Shown: in pieces, positions 1 through 8,730 of the stretch
How the letters are laid out: each line of letters starts with the position of its first letter
Position numbering within the stretch: position 1 is the stretch's first letter
Assembly: GCA_937895435.1 (NCBI GenBank)
Contig: CALAXT010000019.1
Location: 60,990 to 124,989, forward strand
DNA: 64,000 nucleotides
Direction of reading: 5' to 3'
Source: an uncultured Paracoccaceae bacterium
GTDB lineage: Bacteria > Pseudomonadota > Alphaproteobacteria > Rhodobacterales > Rhodobacteraceae
Translations under genes and position numbers: made by a program
The notes under the pieces: model-generated
The model's database searches: none
Seen by the model: only the letters and a program-made list of their open reading frames with translations
What the model was told of the DNA's origin: nothing

Positions 1-1
1 G

Positions 2-841
2 ATCGCGGGCGAGGGGCCGCCGCTTTTGTTGCTGCATGGCAACCCATTGACCCACGTCAGTTGGCACAAGATTGCCCCAACATTGGCCAAAAGCTTTACC
101 GTGATTGCCCCTGATTTGCGGGGCTATGGTGACAGCTCAAAACCCGATGGCGGGCCAGATCATGCTGCCTATACTTTTCGGGCAATGGGCGAAGACGCGT
201 TTGATGTGATGGACCATTTTGGGTTCAGCCAGTTTGCCGTGGCAGGTCACGACCGGGGCGCGCGCGTGGGCTTTCGCATGGCGCTTGATCAGCCAGATCG
301 TGTCACACGGCTTTGCGCGCTGGATATTGTGCCGACCCATCATGTTTTAAGCAATGTCAGCCTTGGTTGGGGGCTAGAGGCGTATCATTGGTTTTTCATG
401 GCGCAAAAAGCCCCATTCCCCGAAGATCTTTTATCCGCCGATCCGGGCTATTACATCCGCTACAAGTTAAATAAAAAGAACGTCGGTTTGGAAATCTTCA
501 CGCCGGAGGCGCTTGCTGAATATACACGCTGCACCACCCGCGCGCAGATCCATGCGGTTTGTGAAGATTACCGCGCGACGGTGACGCTGGATTTGGCGAT
601 GGATACGGCAGAGTTTGGAAACCGTAAAATCGCTTGCCCGGTGTTGGTGCTTTGGGGCTCAAACAGCCATTGTGGGCGGCATTTCAAACCGTTGCAAGCT
701 TGGGCCGATTGGGCGCCTGATTTGCAGGGGTTTGCCTTGCCCACGGGCCATTACCCGGCAGAACATCGTCCTGATTTGGTTTATCCGATCTTTTTTGATT
801 TCTTTTCAGGCAACACCCCAAAAAATCCGGAGGAAGCATGA
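2..841 (+). CDS. Haloacetate dehalogenase-like alpha/beta hydrolase (5' end missing)
   Basis: The reading frame is open to the first base of the window, so the true start lies upstream; the first residues seen (GEGPPLLLLHGNP) already contain the HGNP oxyanion-hole motif. The nucleophile elbow is GHDRGAR, with Asp as nucleophile, followed by a His-Trp pair in YHWFFMAQ and a late GHY carrying the catalytic His. Asp nucleophile plus Arg and His-Trp halide/carboxylate ligands are the signature of fluoroacetate/haloacetate dehalogenases, although many members of this family hydrolyse other substrates. The stop overlaps the ATG of the rhodanese gene (ATGA), so the two are co-transcribed. Substrate is unproven. 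Confidence 0.85.
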   Translation: MAGEGPPLLLLHGNPLTHVSWHKIAPTLAKSFTVIAPDLRGYGDSSKPDGGPDHAAYTFRAMGEDAFDVMDHFGFSQFAVAGHDRGARVGFRMALDQPDRVTRLCALDIVPTHHVLSNVSLGWGLEAYHWFFMAQKAPFPEDLLSADPGYYIRYKLNKKNVGLEIFTPEALAEYTRCTTRAQIHAVCEDYRATVTLDLAMDTAEFGNRKIACPVLVLWGSNSHCGRHFKPLQAWADWAPDLQGFALPTGHYPAEHRPDLVYPIFFDFFSGNTPKNPEEA

Positions 842-2433
842 TCACGATTACCGCAACTCAGGCCAGCCAACGGCTGCATTCTGGCGCAGAAATCGCCTTT
901 CTTGACCTGCGGGAAGCTGGTGAATTTGGCGAAGCGCATCCGCTGTTTGCAATTCCCGCACCCTTTTCACAGTTGGAACTTAGCATTGCGCGGTTGGTGC
1001 CCCATTTAGCGGCGCCGATTATGCTGCTCGATGGGGGGGATGGTATTTCGCAAAGGGGCGCTGCGCGGCTAGAGGCCTTGGGCTACAGCGATGTGTCGGT
1101 AATCGCTGACGGCATGCCGGGGTGGCGTGCGGCTGGTCTTGGGGTTTATAAGGGGGTCAATGTGCCCTCAAAAACTTTGGGCGAGTTGGCTGAACATGTG
1201 TGGCACCCTGATATGCTGACGCCCGAGGCTTTGGCAGATTGGCAGCGCGATCAAACGCCGTTTTTGTTTTATGATGCACGCCCGCCGGCCGAATATGCAA
1301 AGATGCGCGTGCCGGGTGCCCGTTGCTTGCCGAATGGCGAATTGGCGCATCGTATCACAACCCAGACCACCGTTGATGGGCCACCGGTTGTTATCACCTG
1401 TGCCGGGCGCACGCGGGGCATTATTGGTGCGATTGGTCTGCGGTTGTCAGGGTTTCAGGGGCCAGTCTTTGCATTGGAAAATGGAACCCAAGGGTGGGCC
1501 TTGGCGGGGGAAACGTTGGAACGTGGCAACCCGGTCGCGCCCTATCCGAGACTCACTGCAGACGATATGGCCGCGTCCCATCGCGGGGCGCAGGCCTTGG
1601 CTGCACGTTTCAACATTCCCGTTCTCAATCCGCAAACGGCCACAGCACTTTTGCAAGACACAGACCGCACCACATATCTGTTGGATACACGCAGTGCGGA
1701 TGAGGCGATATCAGACCCCATTCGTGGTGCGGTGAATGCACCGGGCGGGCAGTTGGTTCAGGCCACTGACCAGTGGGTGGGCCTGCGCAACGCTCGGCTG
1801 ATTTTGTGTTGTGATACGGGGATGCGCTCGGCCATTGCGGCGTTTTGGCTGCGCCAGATGGGGTATGATGCCCAGATTTTGGTGATTGATGATGCGCTGC
1901 GCTCGGGTGCGTTGCCTGCGGGTTTGGCGCTGCCCCATCCCCAGCGACTGTCCGAAACAGATGCAGCATCAGCCGTGGCCATGATCGCCGCATCCGATGT
2001 CAGGGTGTTGGATCTGCGCGGGTCCATGGCCTATCGCAAGGAACATGTGGTGGGCGCACAGTGGGCGATCAGGCCGCGGCTTGATGCTGTGAAAGCCGCA
2101 TTGGTTGGTGTTCGGCGTGTATTGATGATTGAAGACACACCGGGCGTTGCAGCATTGGTTGTGGGTGACGTGTACGCAACGTTGCCTGAACAGGATTTGC
2201 CGCAGTTTACGGTCGTTGCGGGGGGGCATGCAGCCTTGGCGCAGGCCGGCGCCGCAGTGACCCAAAGCGCCAACACCCCCGCTGACGGCGATGCCATTGA
2301 TCACCTGTTTTTTGTGCATGACCGCCATGATGGGAACCTTGCAGCCTCGCGCCAATATCTGGCGTGGGAAACTGGCTTGATTGCACAGCTTTCAGCAGCG
2401 GAGCGGGCAGAATATCGGCTGTATCAGCCCTAA
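838..2433 (+). CDS. Four-domain rhodanese-like sulfurtransferase
   Basis: This 531-residue protein consists of four tandem rhodanese domains at about residues 1-105, 120-235, 245-360 and 365-475. Domain 2 has an active-site loop with Cys188 (ITCAGRTRG) and domain 3 has Cys325 (CCDTGMR). In domains 1 and 4 the equivalent loops are LLDGGDGIS and IEDTPGVA, so the persulfide-carrying Cys is absent and they are probably structural. A strong AGGAGG-type ribosome site precedes the ATG, which overlaps the stop of the upstream hydrolase. Rhodaneses move sulfane sulfur from thiosulfate or persulfides to acceptors such as cyanide, thiols or proteins; the acceptor here is unknown. A perfect hairpin terminator follows. 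Confidence 0.9.
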   Translation: MITITATQASQRLHSGAEIAFLDLREAGEFGEAHPLFAIPAPFSQLELSIARLVPHLAAPIMLLDGGDGISQRGAARLEALGYSDVSVIADGMPGWRAAGLGVYKGVNVPSKTLGELAEHVWHPDMLTPEALADWQRDQTPFLFYDARPPAEYAKMRVPGARCLPNGELAHRITTQTTVDGPPVVITCAGRTRGIIGAIGLRLSGFQGPVFALENGTQGWALAGETLERGNPVAPYPRLTADDMAASHRGAQALAARFNIPVLNPQTATALLQDTDRTTYLLDTRSADEAISDPIRGAVNAPGGQLVQATDQWVGLRNARLILCCDTGMRSAIAAFWLRQMGYDAQILVIDDALRSGALPAGLALPHPQRLSETDAASAVAMIAASDVRVLDLRGSMAYRKEHVVGAQWAIRPRLDAVKAALVGVRRVLMIEDTPGVAALVVGDVYATLPEQDLPQFTVVAGGHAALAQAGAAVTQSANTPADGDAIDHLFFVHDRHDGNLAASRQYLAWETGLIAQLSAAERAEYRLYQP

Positions 2434-2460
2434 GCCTTTGCAATATGTGCACAAATAACA

Positions 2461-2497
2461 AAAGGGCGGCGCGGTGTGATACCGCGCCGCCCTTTTT
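2461..2497. terminator. Bidirectional terminator between rhodanese and tctA genes
   Basis: A perfect 15-bp inverted repeat (2461-2475 and 2481-2495) with a 5-base loop, bounded by A and T runs on its two sides, lies between the convergent rhodanese and tctA genes. It has the form of a Rho-independent terminator usable from both directions. Confidence 0.9.
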
Positions 2498-2517
2498 ACT
2501 TATGAATAGTGCGTGTG

Positions 2518-4038
2518 TTAGCTTTCGGCGGCGTCTCTCACGCTCAGGCGGCGCTTTTTGCGCGCACGCGAGATAACCGACAACACGATTGACAACACCA
2601 ACAGCGCCAGAATGAACAGGGCGCCGGGGCGCTCTAACGCATATGACAGTTTGCCCCCACTGACCTGATAGGAACGTAGCAGATTGCCCTCAAGCAATCG
2701 CCCCAACAACAGGCCCACCACGGTTGCAGCGACCGGATAATCATAGCGTACCATCGCCCAACCCAGCACTGAAAAGACCGCCAGCGTGATCGGACCCGAG
2801 GCGCTGCCGTCAATGGCATAAGATCCAAACACAGACACGACCAACACGCTGGGGATCAAAAACCGCAGGGGCACCCGAACAACATAACCCGCCAGATAGA
2901 CAAAGCCCAACCCCACGAAAAACAACAGCATCGCTTGAGCAAAGTTCGAAAAGATGATTGCGTAAACGATGTCTTTGTTCTGCGCGATAAAGCTTGGGCC
3001 ACCTACGATATTGTGCATGGCAAAGGCTGCAAGCAAAATCGCCGTAGCGCCACCACCGGGAATGCCAAGGGCCAGCATTGTGGCCATCGCCCCCCCCTCA
3101 GAAGACGAGTTGGCAGCTTCGGCAGCAATCACACCCTTTGGGTTGCCCTTGCCAAAGCTTTCGCCATCATCCGATGTGCGCTGCGCCTCGGAATATGACA
3201 AGAGGTTGGAAATGGAAGAACCAACCCCCGGGATCGATCCAACGATAACCCCAATCAAAGTGCCACGAATGATGATCTTGGGCTCTTTCACGGCCATTTT
3301 GACGCCTGATAAAATCTTGGGCATCGAAATTTTGCGCAGGCCTTCGTCTTCGATCAGATAAGATGTGTTGATCAGCCCAAGCAATTGGCTGGCCGCCAAG
3401 AGACCCATCATCGCTGGGATCGTTGGAATACCATCCAAAAGCCATGGCACCCCCATTGTGCCACGAATGAACCCGGCCGTGTTCATGCCGATCGTGCCCA
3501 AAAGCACACCGAACACCCCCGCAAGCAAGCCGCGCGGCAGTGAGTTGCCCGACAAAGACCCCAACAACAGCAAACCCCAAACCGCAATCACGAACAGCTC
3601 AAGCGGCCCCATTTTCAGCACGACGTGCGACACTGGTGCAATCAGTACCAGCAGCAAAATATAGCTGGCCAAACACCCCAAAACTGACGCTGTCAGCGCC
3701 AGGCCAAGTGCCTCATTATGGCGGCCCTGACGGGCCATGGGATAACCATCAAACGTTGTGGCCAAGGCCGATGATGTGCCCGGAATGTTCATCAACACCG
3801 CAGGAACCGACCCGCCAAATCCGGCGCCAGTATAAATAGCGGTCAAAAAGATGATCGCTGGCAAAAAATCCATGTAAAGCGTCATTGGCAGGAAGATCGC
3901 CATTGCCATGGTGATGGAAATGCCGGGCATCGCACCAAAAAAGAGGCCAATGATCAGGCCTGGCAGAACAAAAACCCAGGCCGTCCAAGACGATGACAGC
4001 AGGGCGAATGCCGCATCAAGTGCACCAAAATCAATCAT
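2518..4038 (-). CDS. tctA: Tripartite tricarboxylate transporter, large membrane subunit (TctA family)
   Basis: A 506-residue, very hydrophobic protein with about a dozen predicted membrane segments and the TctA family motif GAMPGISITMAMAIFLPMT near residue 37, where conserved Pro and Gly residues line the transport path. A related motif (GSIPGVGSSISN) recurs in the second half, reflecting the internal repeat of this family. TctA with TctB and the periplasmic TctC takes up citrate-like tri- or dicarboxylates using the ion gradient. It starts 10 bases after tctB, in the order tctC-tctB-tctA. The substrate cannot be read from sequence; the neighbouring PrpD and itaconate-type genes suggest a polycarboxylate. 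Confidence 0.92.
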   Translation of the reverse strand: MIDFGALDAAFALLSSSWTAWVFVLPGLIIGLFFGAMPGISITMAMAIFLPMTLYMDFLPAIIFLTAIYTGAGFGGSVPAVLMNIPGTSSALATTFDGYPMARQGRHNEALGLALTASVLGCLASYILLLVLIAPVSHVVLKMGPLELFVIAVWGLLLLGSLSGNSLPRGLLAGVFGVLLGTIGMNTAGFIRGTMGVPWLLDGIPTIPAMMGLLAASQLLGLINTSYLIEDEGLRKISMPKILSGVKMAVKEPKIIIRGTLIGVIVGSIPGVGSSISNLLSYSEAQRTSDDGESFGKGNPKGVIAAEAANSSSEGGAMATMLALGIPGGGATAILLAAFAMHNIVGGPSFIAQNKDIVYAIIFSNFAQAMLLFFVGLGFVYLAGYVVRVPLRFLIPSVLVVSVFGSYAIDGSASGPITLAVFSVLGWAMVRYDYPVAATVVGLLLGRLLEGNLLRSYQVSGGKLSYALERPGALFILALLVLSIVLSVISRARKKRRLSVRDAAES

Positions 4039-4048
4039 CGCTGCACGC

Positions 4049-4516
4049 TCACAATACTGTCAAAGGGAAAGGAAAGGGGATGATCGCGCCATACCCATAG
4101 ATCAAAAGCACCGTAAAGACGGCACTATAGCCCAAGTTCAGCAGCCAGTTGCGCTCGCCACATAGAAACAAGGCGACCACCATAAACCCAAAGGTCGCCA
4201 GATCAAAACCAACCACGTCCAGCATCAGCGCCAGTGAAATAAAGGCAGCGATCAGCGCCCCAACCTTGGCCAGATCTCCCCATGTCTCTTTGGGTTTATC
4301 GGTTTCCGTGTCGGGGCTGGCCCTGCGAAAACATTGCGGAATGACCATTGCGATCAGCACCAATGCCAGCAGGGCGGCCGGTTGCACCAAGAGCAGGTTG
4401 TTGGGTTTCAAAGATGTCGCACGGGCATCCAGCAGATAGGCGATCACCGCGATGCAGATCACCGCCAACAGGGCCAAATGCCCAAACGAGATGCGCAGAC
4501 CTTGGGGCCGGGTCAT
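4049..4516 (-). CDS. tctB: Tripartite tricarboxylate transporter, small membrane subunit (TctB family)
   Basis: A 155-residue protein with four predicted hydrophobic segments, as in TctB/DUF1468 proteins. I chose the ATG at 4516 over a GTG three codons upstream because a clear AAAGGTGG ribosome site lies six bases before it. The gene is separated from tctC by a hairpin-plus-T-run structure, so its transcription is probably attenuated relative to the binding protein. Its role in the complex is structural; TctB proteins are poorly conserved, and the assignment rests on size, topology and position between tctC and tctA. Confidence 0.88.
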   Translation of the reverse strand: MTRPQGLRISFGHLALLAVICIAVIAYLLDARATSLKPNNLLLVQPAALLALVLIAMVIPQCFRRASPDTETDKPKETWGDLAKVGALIAAFISLALMLDVVGFDLATFGFMVVALFLCGERNWLLNLGYSAVFTVLLIYGYGAIIPFPFPLTVL

Positions 4517-4544
4517 TTGGTCCACCTTTCATGTGTCAAAAATG

Positions 4545-4575
4545 CAAAAAACCGCCCCCCATAATGGGAGGCGGT
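4545..4575 (-). terminator. Hairpin attenuator between tctC and tctB
   Basis: On the minus strand the arms ACCGCC(T)CCC and GGG(G)GGCGGT close a short ATTAT loop and are followed directly by TTTTTT. It sits within the operon just after the tctC stop, the usual place for a partial terminator that makes the periplasmic binding protein more abundant than the membrane subunits. Confidence 0.75.
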
Positions 4576-4592
4576 CTGATCTAAAGTGGTTC

Positions 4593-5591
4593 TTACGCGC
4601 CTTTGAGCAGGTCGACGTATTGCGCCATAACCTTTGAGGTGTCAGCCAGTGCTTTGTTCGATGCCTCTGGACCACGCCACTGGGTGGCCAGCTGCTGGCT
4701 GGTCAGTGCCTCAATCGTGGCCGGATCTTTTGAAGCAGCTTCGATGGCTGTTGTGATTTTGGCATAGACGTCAGGGTTGCTGGTCATCATTGACGAATGC
4801 ACAGCCCAACCGCGCTGCGAACCATACACAAACGCTGCGTCAGCGCCGCCCAGATCGGTGATCAGCTTGCCACCCCAGCCGTCCTGAACCTCAGTGTCAA
4901 AGGTCAAGAGCGGTGTGATTTGTTCAACCAACGGCAAGAAGCCCTGGCCACCAACCAATGCGATGTCGACAACATTGCCAGCAACTGCGTTACGAGCAGG
5001 CCCGCCACCGTCAAAGGTCACCAAGCGCAGACCTTCGCGCGAAATGCCACTCATATCCATCAGCAGCATCAGGTTAACCAGATCAGCCGATGCTGGCTGC
5101 AGGCCGATCGACAGTGATGTATTGTCTGCCTTAAGACGTGCGATGACATCATCGATCGAGGTGATGCCCGAATCTTTGCTGGTGGCAAGCAAGGTGTAGT
5201 CTTGCGACGGCAGGTTGATCATCTGGAAGTCAGACACCTTGAACGGCGCATCCTGCAGCAAAACGTTCAGCGGCAAATAGGGCGCTGCAGAGGTGCACAG
5301 AATGGTGTAGCCGTCATCGGGCTGCTGCAGGAAATAGCTGTGGCCCAGCAATGCACCAGCGCCGCCTTTGTTGATGATGTTTACAGGCTGGCCCAGTTTT
5401 TCTTGCAGAAATGGTGCAAAAGCCCGCGCAAGGCGGTCATTATAGCCACCGGCCTTAAAAGGCACGATAACGTTGATCGGACGGCTGGGATAGTTTGCAT
5501 CAGCGCGCAGCATCGATGGCGCTGCAATCAGGGCAGCGGCACTGGTCGATGCAAGCTTAAGCATGTGGCGACGGGTCAATGTGGATTTCAT
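4593..5591 (-). CDS. tctC: Tripartite tricarboxylate transporter substrate-binding protein (TctC/Bug family)
   Basis: A 332-residue periplasmic solute-binding protein. The N-terminus (MKSTLTRRHMLKLAS followed by an Ala-rich segment) is a signal peptide with a twin-Arg pair, cleaved near ADANYPSRP. The mature start YPSRPINVIVPFKAGG is the classic Bug signature, and a second ligand-loop motif is INKGGAGALLGH. I chose the ATG at 5591, preceded by GAGGAGG, rather than an in-frame codon nine positions upstream. It is the first gene of the tctCBA operon and faces the PrpD gene across a 538-base regulatory gap. Bug proteins bind carboxylic acids such as citrate, glutarate or nicotinate; the ligand here is unknown. 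Confidence 0.92.
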   Translation of the reverse strand: MKSTLTRRHMLKLASTSAAALIAAPSMLRADANYPSRPINVIVPFKAGGYNDRLARAFAPFLQEKLGQPVNIINKGGAGALLGHSYFLQQPDDGYTILCTSAAPYLPLNVLLQDAPFKVSDFQMINLPSQDYTLLATSKDSGITSIDDVIARLKADNTSLSIGLQPASADLVNLMLLMDMSGISREGLRLVTFDGGGPARNAVAGNVVDIALVGGQGFLPLVEQITPLLTFDTEVQDGWGGKLITDLGGADAAFVYGSQRGWAVHSSMMTSNPDVYAKITTAIEAASKDPATIEALTSQQLATQWRGPEASNKALADTSKVMAQYVDLLKGA

Positions 5592-5749
5592 AATGGTTTC
5601 CTCCTCTGGGGTGGTCATTGCCGTGTGGCTTTGCCCAATTTAGATCTTGGGGTCTGCTTGCCAAGGATGGCGGGCAGGGCCTTCTTAAAATCAAACAGAC
5701 AAGCAAAGCTGTAACAAGTGACGCGTTGCACCCTATTGCCGACGGCGAG

Positions 5750-5761
5750 ATTGTCAACAAT
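5750..5761. promoter_or_regulatory. Candidate GntR-type operator, copy 1
   Basis: ATTGTCAACAAT is a palindrome with arms ATTGT and ACAAT around a two-base centre. TTGT-N2-ACAA sites are typical of FCD-subfamily GntR regulators of organic acid use. It is about 160 bases upstream of the tctC start. No GntR gene is in the window. Confidence 0.5.
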
Positions 5762-5957
5762 ATTTATGCCGTTGGGACAAGTTTCGCAATCACACCATTT
5801 TTAAACTGCACAAAAAACAGGCAGACATCGTTTTTTTTGGTGGTCAAGGCTTTATCGTTAAACAGATAATCTGAAATTTGTCACAATAAAACAGATGGTT
5901 GGTTAGTTTTAGCCCAGCGTCCACGCTGACCGAGGTGTCAGTCGTTTGACAATCAAA

Positions 5958-5969
5958 GTTGTTGACAAT
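5958..5969. promoter_or_regulatory. Candidate GntR-type operator, copy 2
   Basis: GTTGTTGACAAT matches the reverse complement of the site at 5750-5761 in 11 of 12 bases. A half copy, TTGACAAT at 5946-5953, precedes it by 16 bases. It lies about 160 bases upstream of the PrpD gene; the embedded TTGACA could also be a -35 box. Confidence 0.45.
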
Positions 5970-6129
5970 TTTGCGAGCTGCTGCACAAAACATAAAAAAT
6001 TGCAGGGCAGGGGGGCCACAACACGGTCGTTCCGTTTTGCTTTCCCGCAGACCATTACCCGCATTTTTGCGCAATAAACATATCTTGTGGCCCCTGCGCC
6101 CAAACTTTGCCCACAGAGGAGAATTGCCC

Positions 6130-7590
6130 ATGACCACCGAAAAAGCCCACGCAGACCTCAAAAGTGTTGAAGGTGCAAGCTATGCGGCGGGGCTGACACA
6201 AGAAGTCGCCCAGTTTGTCTGTGATGCCAAAGTGGCGGACTTGCCGGACGTTGTGGTCGCCAATGGCAAGAAATCGATTCTTGATGGTTTTGGTCTGGCA
6301 CTGTCTGGCTCGGTTGCTGCCACGGGTGGCTTTGTGCGCCGGCACATGGCTGATATCGGCTATGATGCAGGTGGTTCGGGTATGCAGGGTGGGGCGACGG
6401 TGATCGGCTCTGATCTGCGGGTTCCAGCGCGGTTTGCCGCTTTTTGCAACGGCGTTGGCATTCACGCCGATGATTATGATGACACGCAGTTGGCTGTGGC
6501 CAAAGACCGTGTCTACGGGCTGTTGACCCACCCGACGGCCCCAGCTTTGCCTGCTGCGCTGGCTTTGGGGGAAACCACCAGCGCCAGTGGTGCCGATGTG
6601 ATGTTGGCCTATCATCTGGGTGTAGAGGTCGAATGTAAAATCGCTGAGGCGATCAACCCGCGCCATTATCAAACTGGCTTTCACGCGACCGCCACCTGCG
6701 GCACCTTTGCCGCCGCATCGGCTGCTGGGCGTTTGATGGGGTTGGATCTGGAAACAATGCAGCGCGCGCTGTCGCTTGCGGGCAGCCAATCGGCAGGCCT
6801 GCGGGAAAATTTTGGCACAATGACCAAACCGTTTCATGCCGGGCGCTCTAGCGAAAGTGGGGTGGTTGCCGCGCAATTCGCCAGCTATGGCTGGACGGCT
6901 GCAGGTAATATTTTGGAAGCCCCGCGCGGATTCTTCAGCGCGGCGGGTGGCGGTTACGACGACACCGCCATTTCCGGCGCACTTGGCGCCCCATGGACCT
7001 TTGCCGAGCCGGGCGTGTCGATCAAGCCGCACCCATCAGGGTCGCTGACCCACCCTGGCATGACCAAAATGCTGGAACTGATCAAAACCCATGGGATTAC
7101 CGCCAAAGACGTGGCGCATGTCCGTATTGGCACAAATTCCAACATGCCCAACGCACTTATCCACCACCGTCCACGCAATGAATTGCAGGCAAAATTCTCA
7201 ATGGAATTCTGCATGGCGATTTTGCTGATTGAGGGGCGCGCCGGTCTGAATGAGTTCACCGATGAAACGGTGTTGCGGTCAGATGTTAAGGCGATGATCG
7301 AAAAGGTGGATTTCGTCGTGGATAGCCGCGCCGAGGCAGCAGGGTATCACCTGATGACCACTTATATTGATGTGACCTTGACCGATGGGCGTGTGATTTC
7401 GGGGATGGCCGATTTTGGCAAGGGCAGCCCCGCGAACCCAATGAGCTATGATGAAGTCGCCCAGAAATTTCTGGAATGTGCCGAATTTGCGTCTTGGGAT
7501 ATGGCGCGCGCGCGCGAGGTTGTCGATATCGTCGCGGCTTTTGAAACCCTGCCCAACCTGCATGGCCTGATGGCGCTCTTGCGGCGCTGA
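6130..7590 (+). CDS. MmgE/PrpD family protein (first copy)
   Basis: A 486-residue MmgE/PrpD protein, the superfamily of 2-methylcitrate dehydratase and of cis-aconitate decarboxylase (CAD/IRG1). Family motifs seen in order are HADDYDDT, a TGFHATAT segment with its conserved His, FGTMTKPFHAGR with the conserved Lys, and KPHPSGSLTHPG. Start ATG at 6130 follows AGAGGAG; an upstream in-frame extension has no ribosome site. It leads a plus-strand series with an AbrB protein, an SDR and a second PrpD. Its reaction cannot be assigned: dehydration, isomerisation or decarboxylation of a tricarboxylate are all possible for this fold. Confidence 0.9.
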   Translation: MTTEKAHADLKSVEGASYAAGLTQEVAQFVCDAKVADLPDVVVANGKKSILDGFGLALSGSVAATGGFVRRHMADIGYDAGGSGMQGGATVIGSDLRVPARFAAFCNGVGIHADDYDDTQLAVAKDRVYGLLTHPTAPALPAALALGETTSASGADVMLAYHLGVEVECKIAEAINPRHYQTGFHATATCGTFAAASAAGRLMGLDLETMQRALSLAGSQSAGLRENFGTMTKPFHAGRSSESGVVAAQFASYGWTAAGNILEAPRGFFSAAGGGYDDTAISGALGAPWTFAEPGVSIKPHPSGSLTHPGMTKMLELIKTHGITAKDVAHVRIGTNSNMPNALIHHRPRNELQAKFSMEFCMAILLIEGRAGLNEFTDETVLRSDVKAMIEKVDFVVDSRAEAAGYHLMTTYIDVTLTDGRVISGMADFGKGSPANPMSYDEVAQKFLECAEFASWDMARAREVVDIVAAFETLPNLHGLMALLRR

Positions 7591-7611
7591 TAAAGGGATG
7601 GCCCCAGCGGC

Positions 7612-8730
7612 ATGATACACAAACCTCACAATGACAGGGCCGGGGCTAAAGCGCCGGCACGACTTCTGCGCTTGGCGCGGTTGTTGTTGGTCTATACAAT
7701 GGCCAGCGCGGCTGGGGCGTTTGCGGTTAAGATTTCGCTGCCCTTGCCGTGGATGCTGGGGCCGTTTTTTCTGTTTGCCGCTTTGTCTGCGACGGGGCGG
7801 CGGTTTTCTGTGATGCCGATGGGGCGGGAATTGGCACAGGTGGCCATTGGTTTGGCGATAGGTTTGCGGTTTACCCCGGCTGTTTTGGCCGCCACCGCAC
7901 TTTTGCTGCCGCATATGATTGGTGCGACACTCTATTTGATGATTGTCACAACCTGTGCGGCTATTTTGTTTCGGCCTATGGCGGCTGTTGATCCGGTGAC
8001 GGCATTTTTTGCGACCGCAGCGGGTGGTGTGGCCGATATGGCGACGGTGGCACAGCGGTTTGGGGGGGCACCCAGTTCGGTTGCTGTCGTGCATGCCATG
8101 CGGGTATCGCTGGTTGTGGCTTTGGTGCCATTTGTTGTGTTGTATCTTGGGGAATCCGCTCCACGCGCCACGGTGTCGACGGGCGTAGCGCAGGGCCATC
8201 CTTGGCTAGATGGTGCGACGTTGGTGGCAGGTTTGGTGGCGGCCTATCTGATGGCGTTGGTGTTGCGACCAACCGCATTGCCCAACCCCTGGCTGCTGGG
8301 CCCCATTCTTGCTGGGATGGCGATTGGCCTGTCGGACCTTGTGAATATCCACGTGCCCGGTTGGATGATCACCGTGGCGCAAATCTTTTTGGGCACCTGG
8401 CTTGGTTGCCAATTTCGTCGCGATCTTTTGGCGTCGCTGCCGCGTGTGACAGCTTCGGCTTTTGCGATTGGTTTATTTTTGATCACAGCAGCGGCGCTTG
8501 GTGCCGTGGTTTTGGCATCCGTTGCAGGCCTGCCCTTTAGCACGGCGTTTTTATCCTTGGCACCAGCGGCGGTGACCGAAATGGTTTTGGTGGCCAAATT
8601 GATGGGGCTGGATGCCGAAACGGTGGCAGCTTTTCACGTGATGCGCATTGCTATCGTCTCAACGACGATTTTGCTGGTGTATCGTCTTTACTCTCAACTC
8701 AATGGAGATCGCAATGGATCTGGAATTTAA
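7612..8730 (+). CDS. AbrB family membrane protein (first copy)
   Basis: A 372-residue protein with about ten hydrophobic segments and two AbrB repeats, each with a PWMLGPFF/NPWLLGPIL motif (residues about 45 and 225) and an AGGVADMATVA or APAAVTEMVLVAKLMGLD motif. This membrane family is unrelated to the DNA-binding AbrB and is often wrongly called ammonia monooxygenase. Members occur beside tripartite carboxylate transporters and amino-acid or urea genes, suggesting a transport or efflux role that remains undefined. It starts 21 bases after the PrpD stop and its end overlaps the SDR start. A second AbrB protein lies at 25905-26963. Confidence 0.88.
   Translation: MIHKPHNDRAGAKAPARLLRLARLLLVYTMASAAGAFAVKISLPLPWMLGPFFLFAALSATGRRFSVMPMGRELAQVAIGLAIGLRFTPAVLAATALLLPHMIGATLYLMIVTTCAAILFRPMAAVDPVTAFFATAAGGVADMATVAQRFGGAPSSVAVVHAMRVSLVVALVPFVVLYLGESAPRATVSTGVAQGHPWLDGATLVAGLVAAYLMALVLRPTALPNPWLLGPILAGMAIGLSDLVNIHVPGWMITVAQIFLGTWLGCQFRRDLLASLPRVTASAFAIGLFLITAAALGAVVLASVAGLPFSTAFLSLAPAAVTEMVLVAKLMGLDAETVAAFHVMRIAIVSTTILLVYRLYSQLNGDRNGSGI

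Larger units (their letters stand above)
5592..6129. other. Divergent regulatory gap between tctC and a PrpD-family gene
   Basis: This 538-base stretch separates the divergent tctCBA and MmgE/PrpD operons. I see no convincing gene in it: the open frames lack ribosome sites and family signatures. It is more AT-rich than its surroundings and holds two copies of the palindrome ATTGT-N2-ACAAT (listed separately), a partial third copy (TTTGACAAT at 5945-5953), and a GAGGAG ribosome site just before the PrpD start. It very probably contains the promoters of both operons. Confidence 0.7.

Noticed and set aside
6055..7032. 325-residue open frame antisense to the first PrpD gene
   Set aside because: Composition and lack of motifs show it to be a shadow of the PrpD frame.
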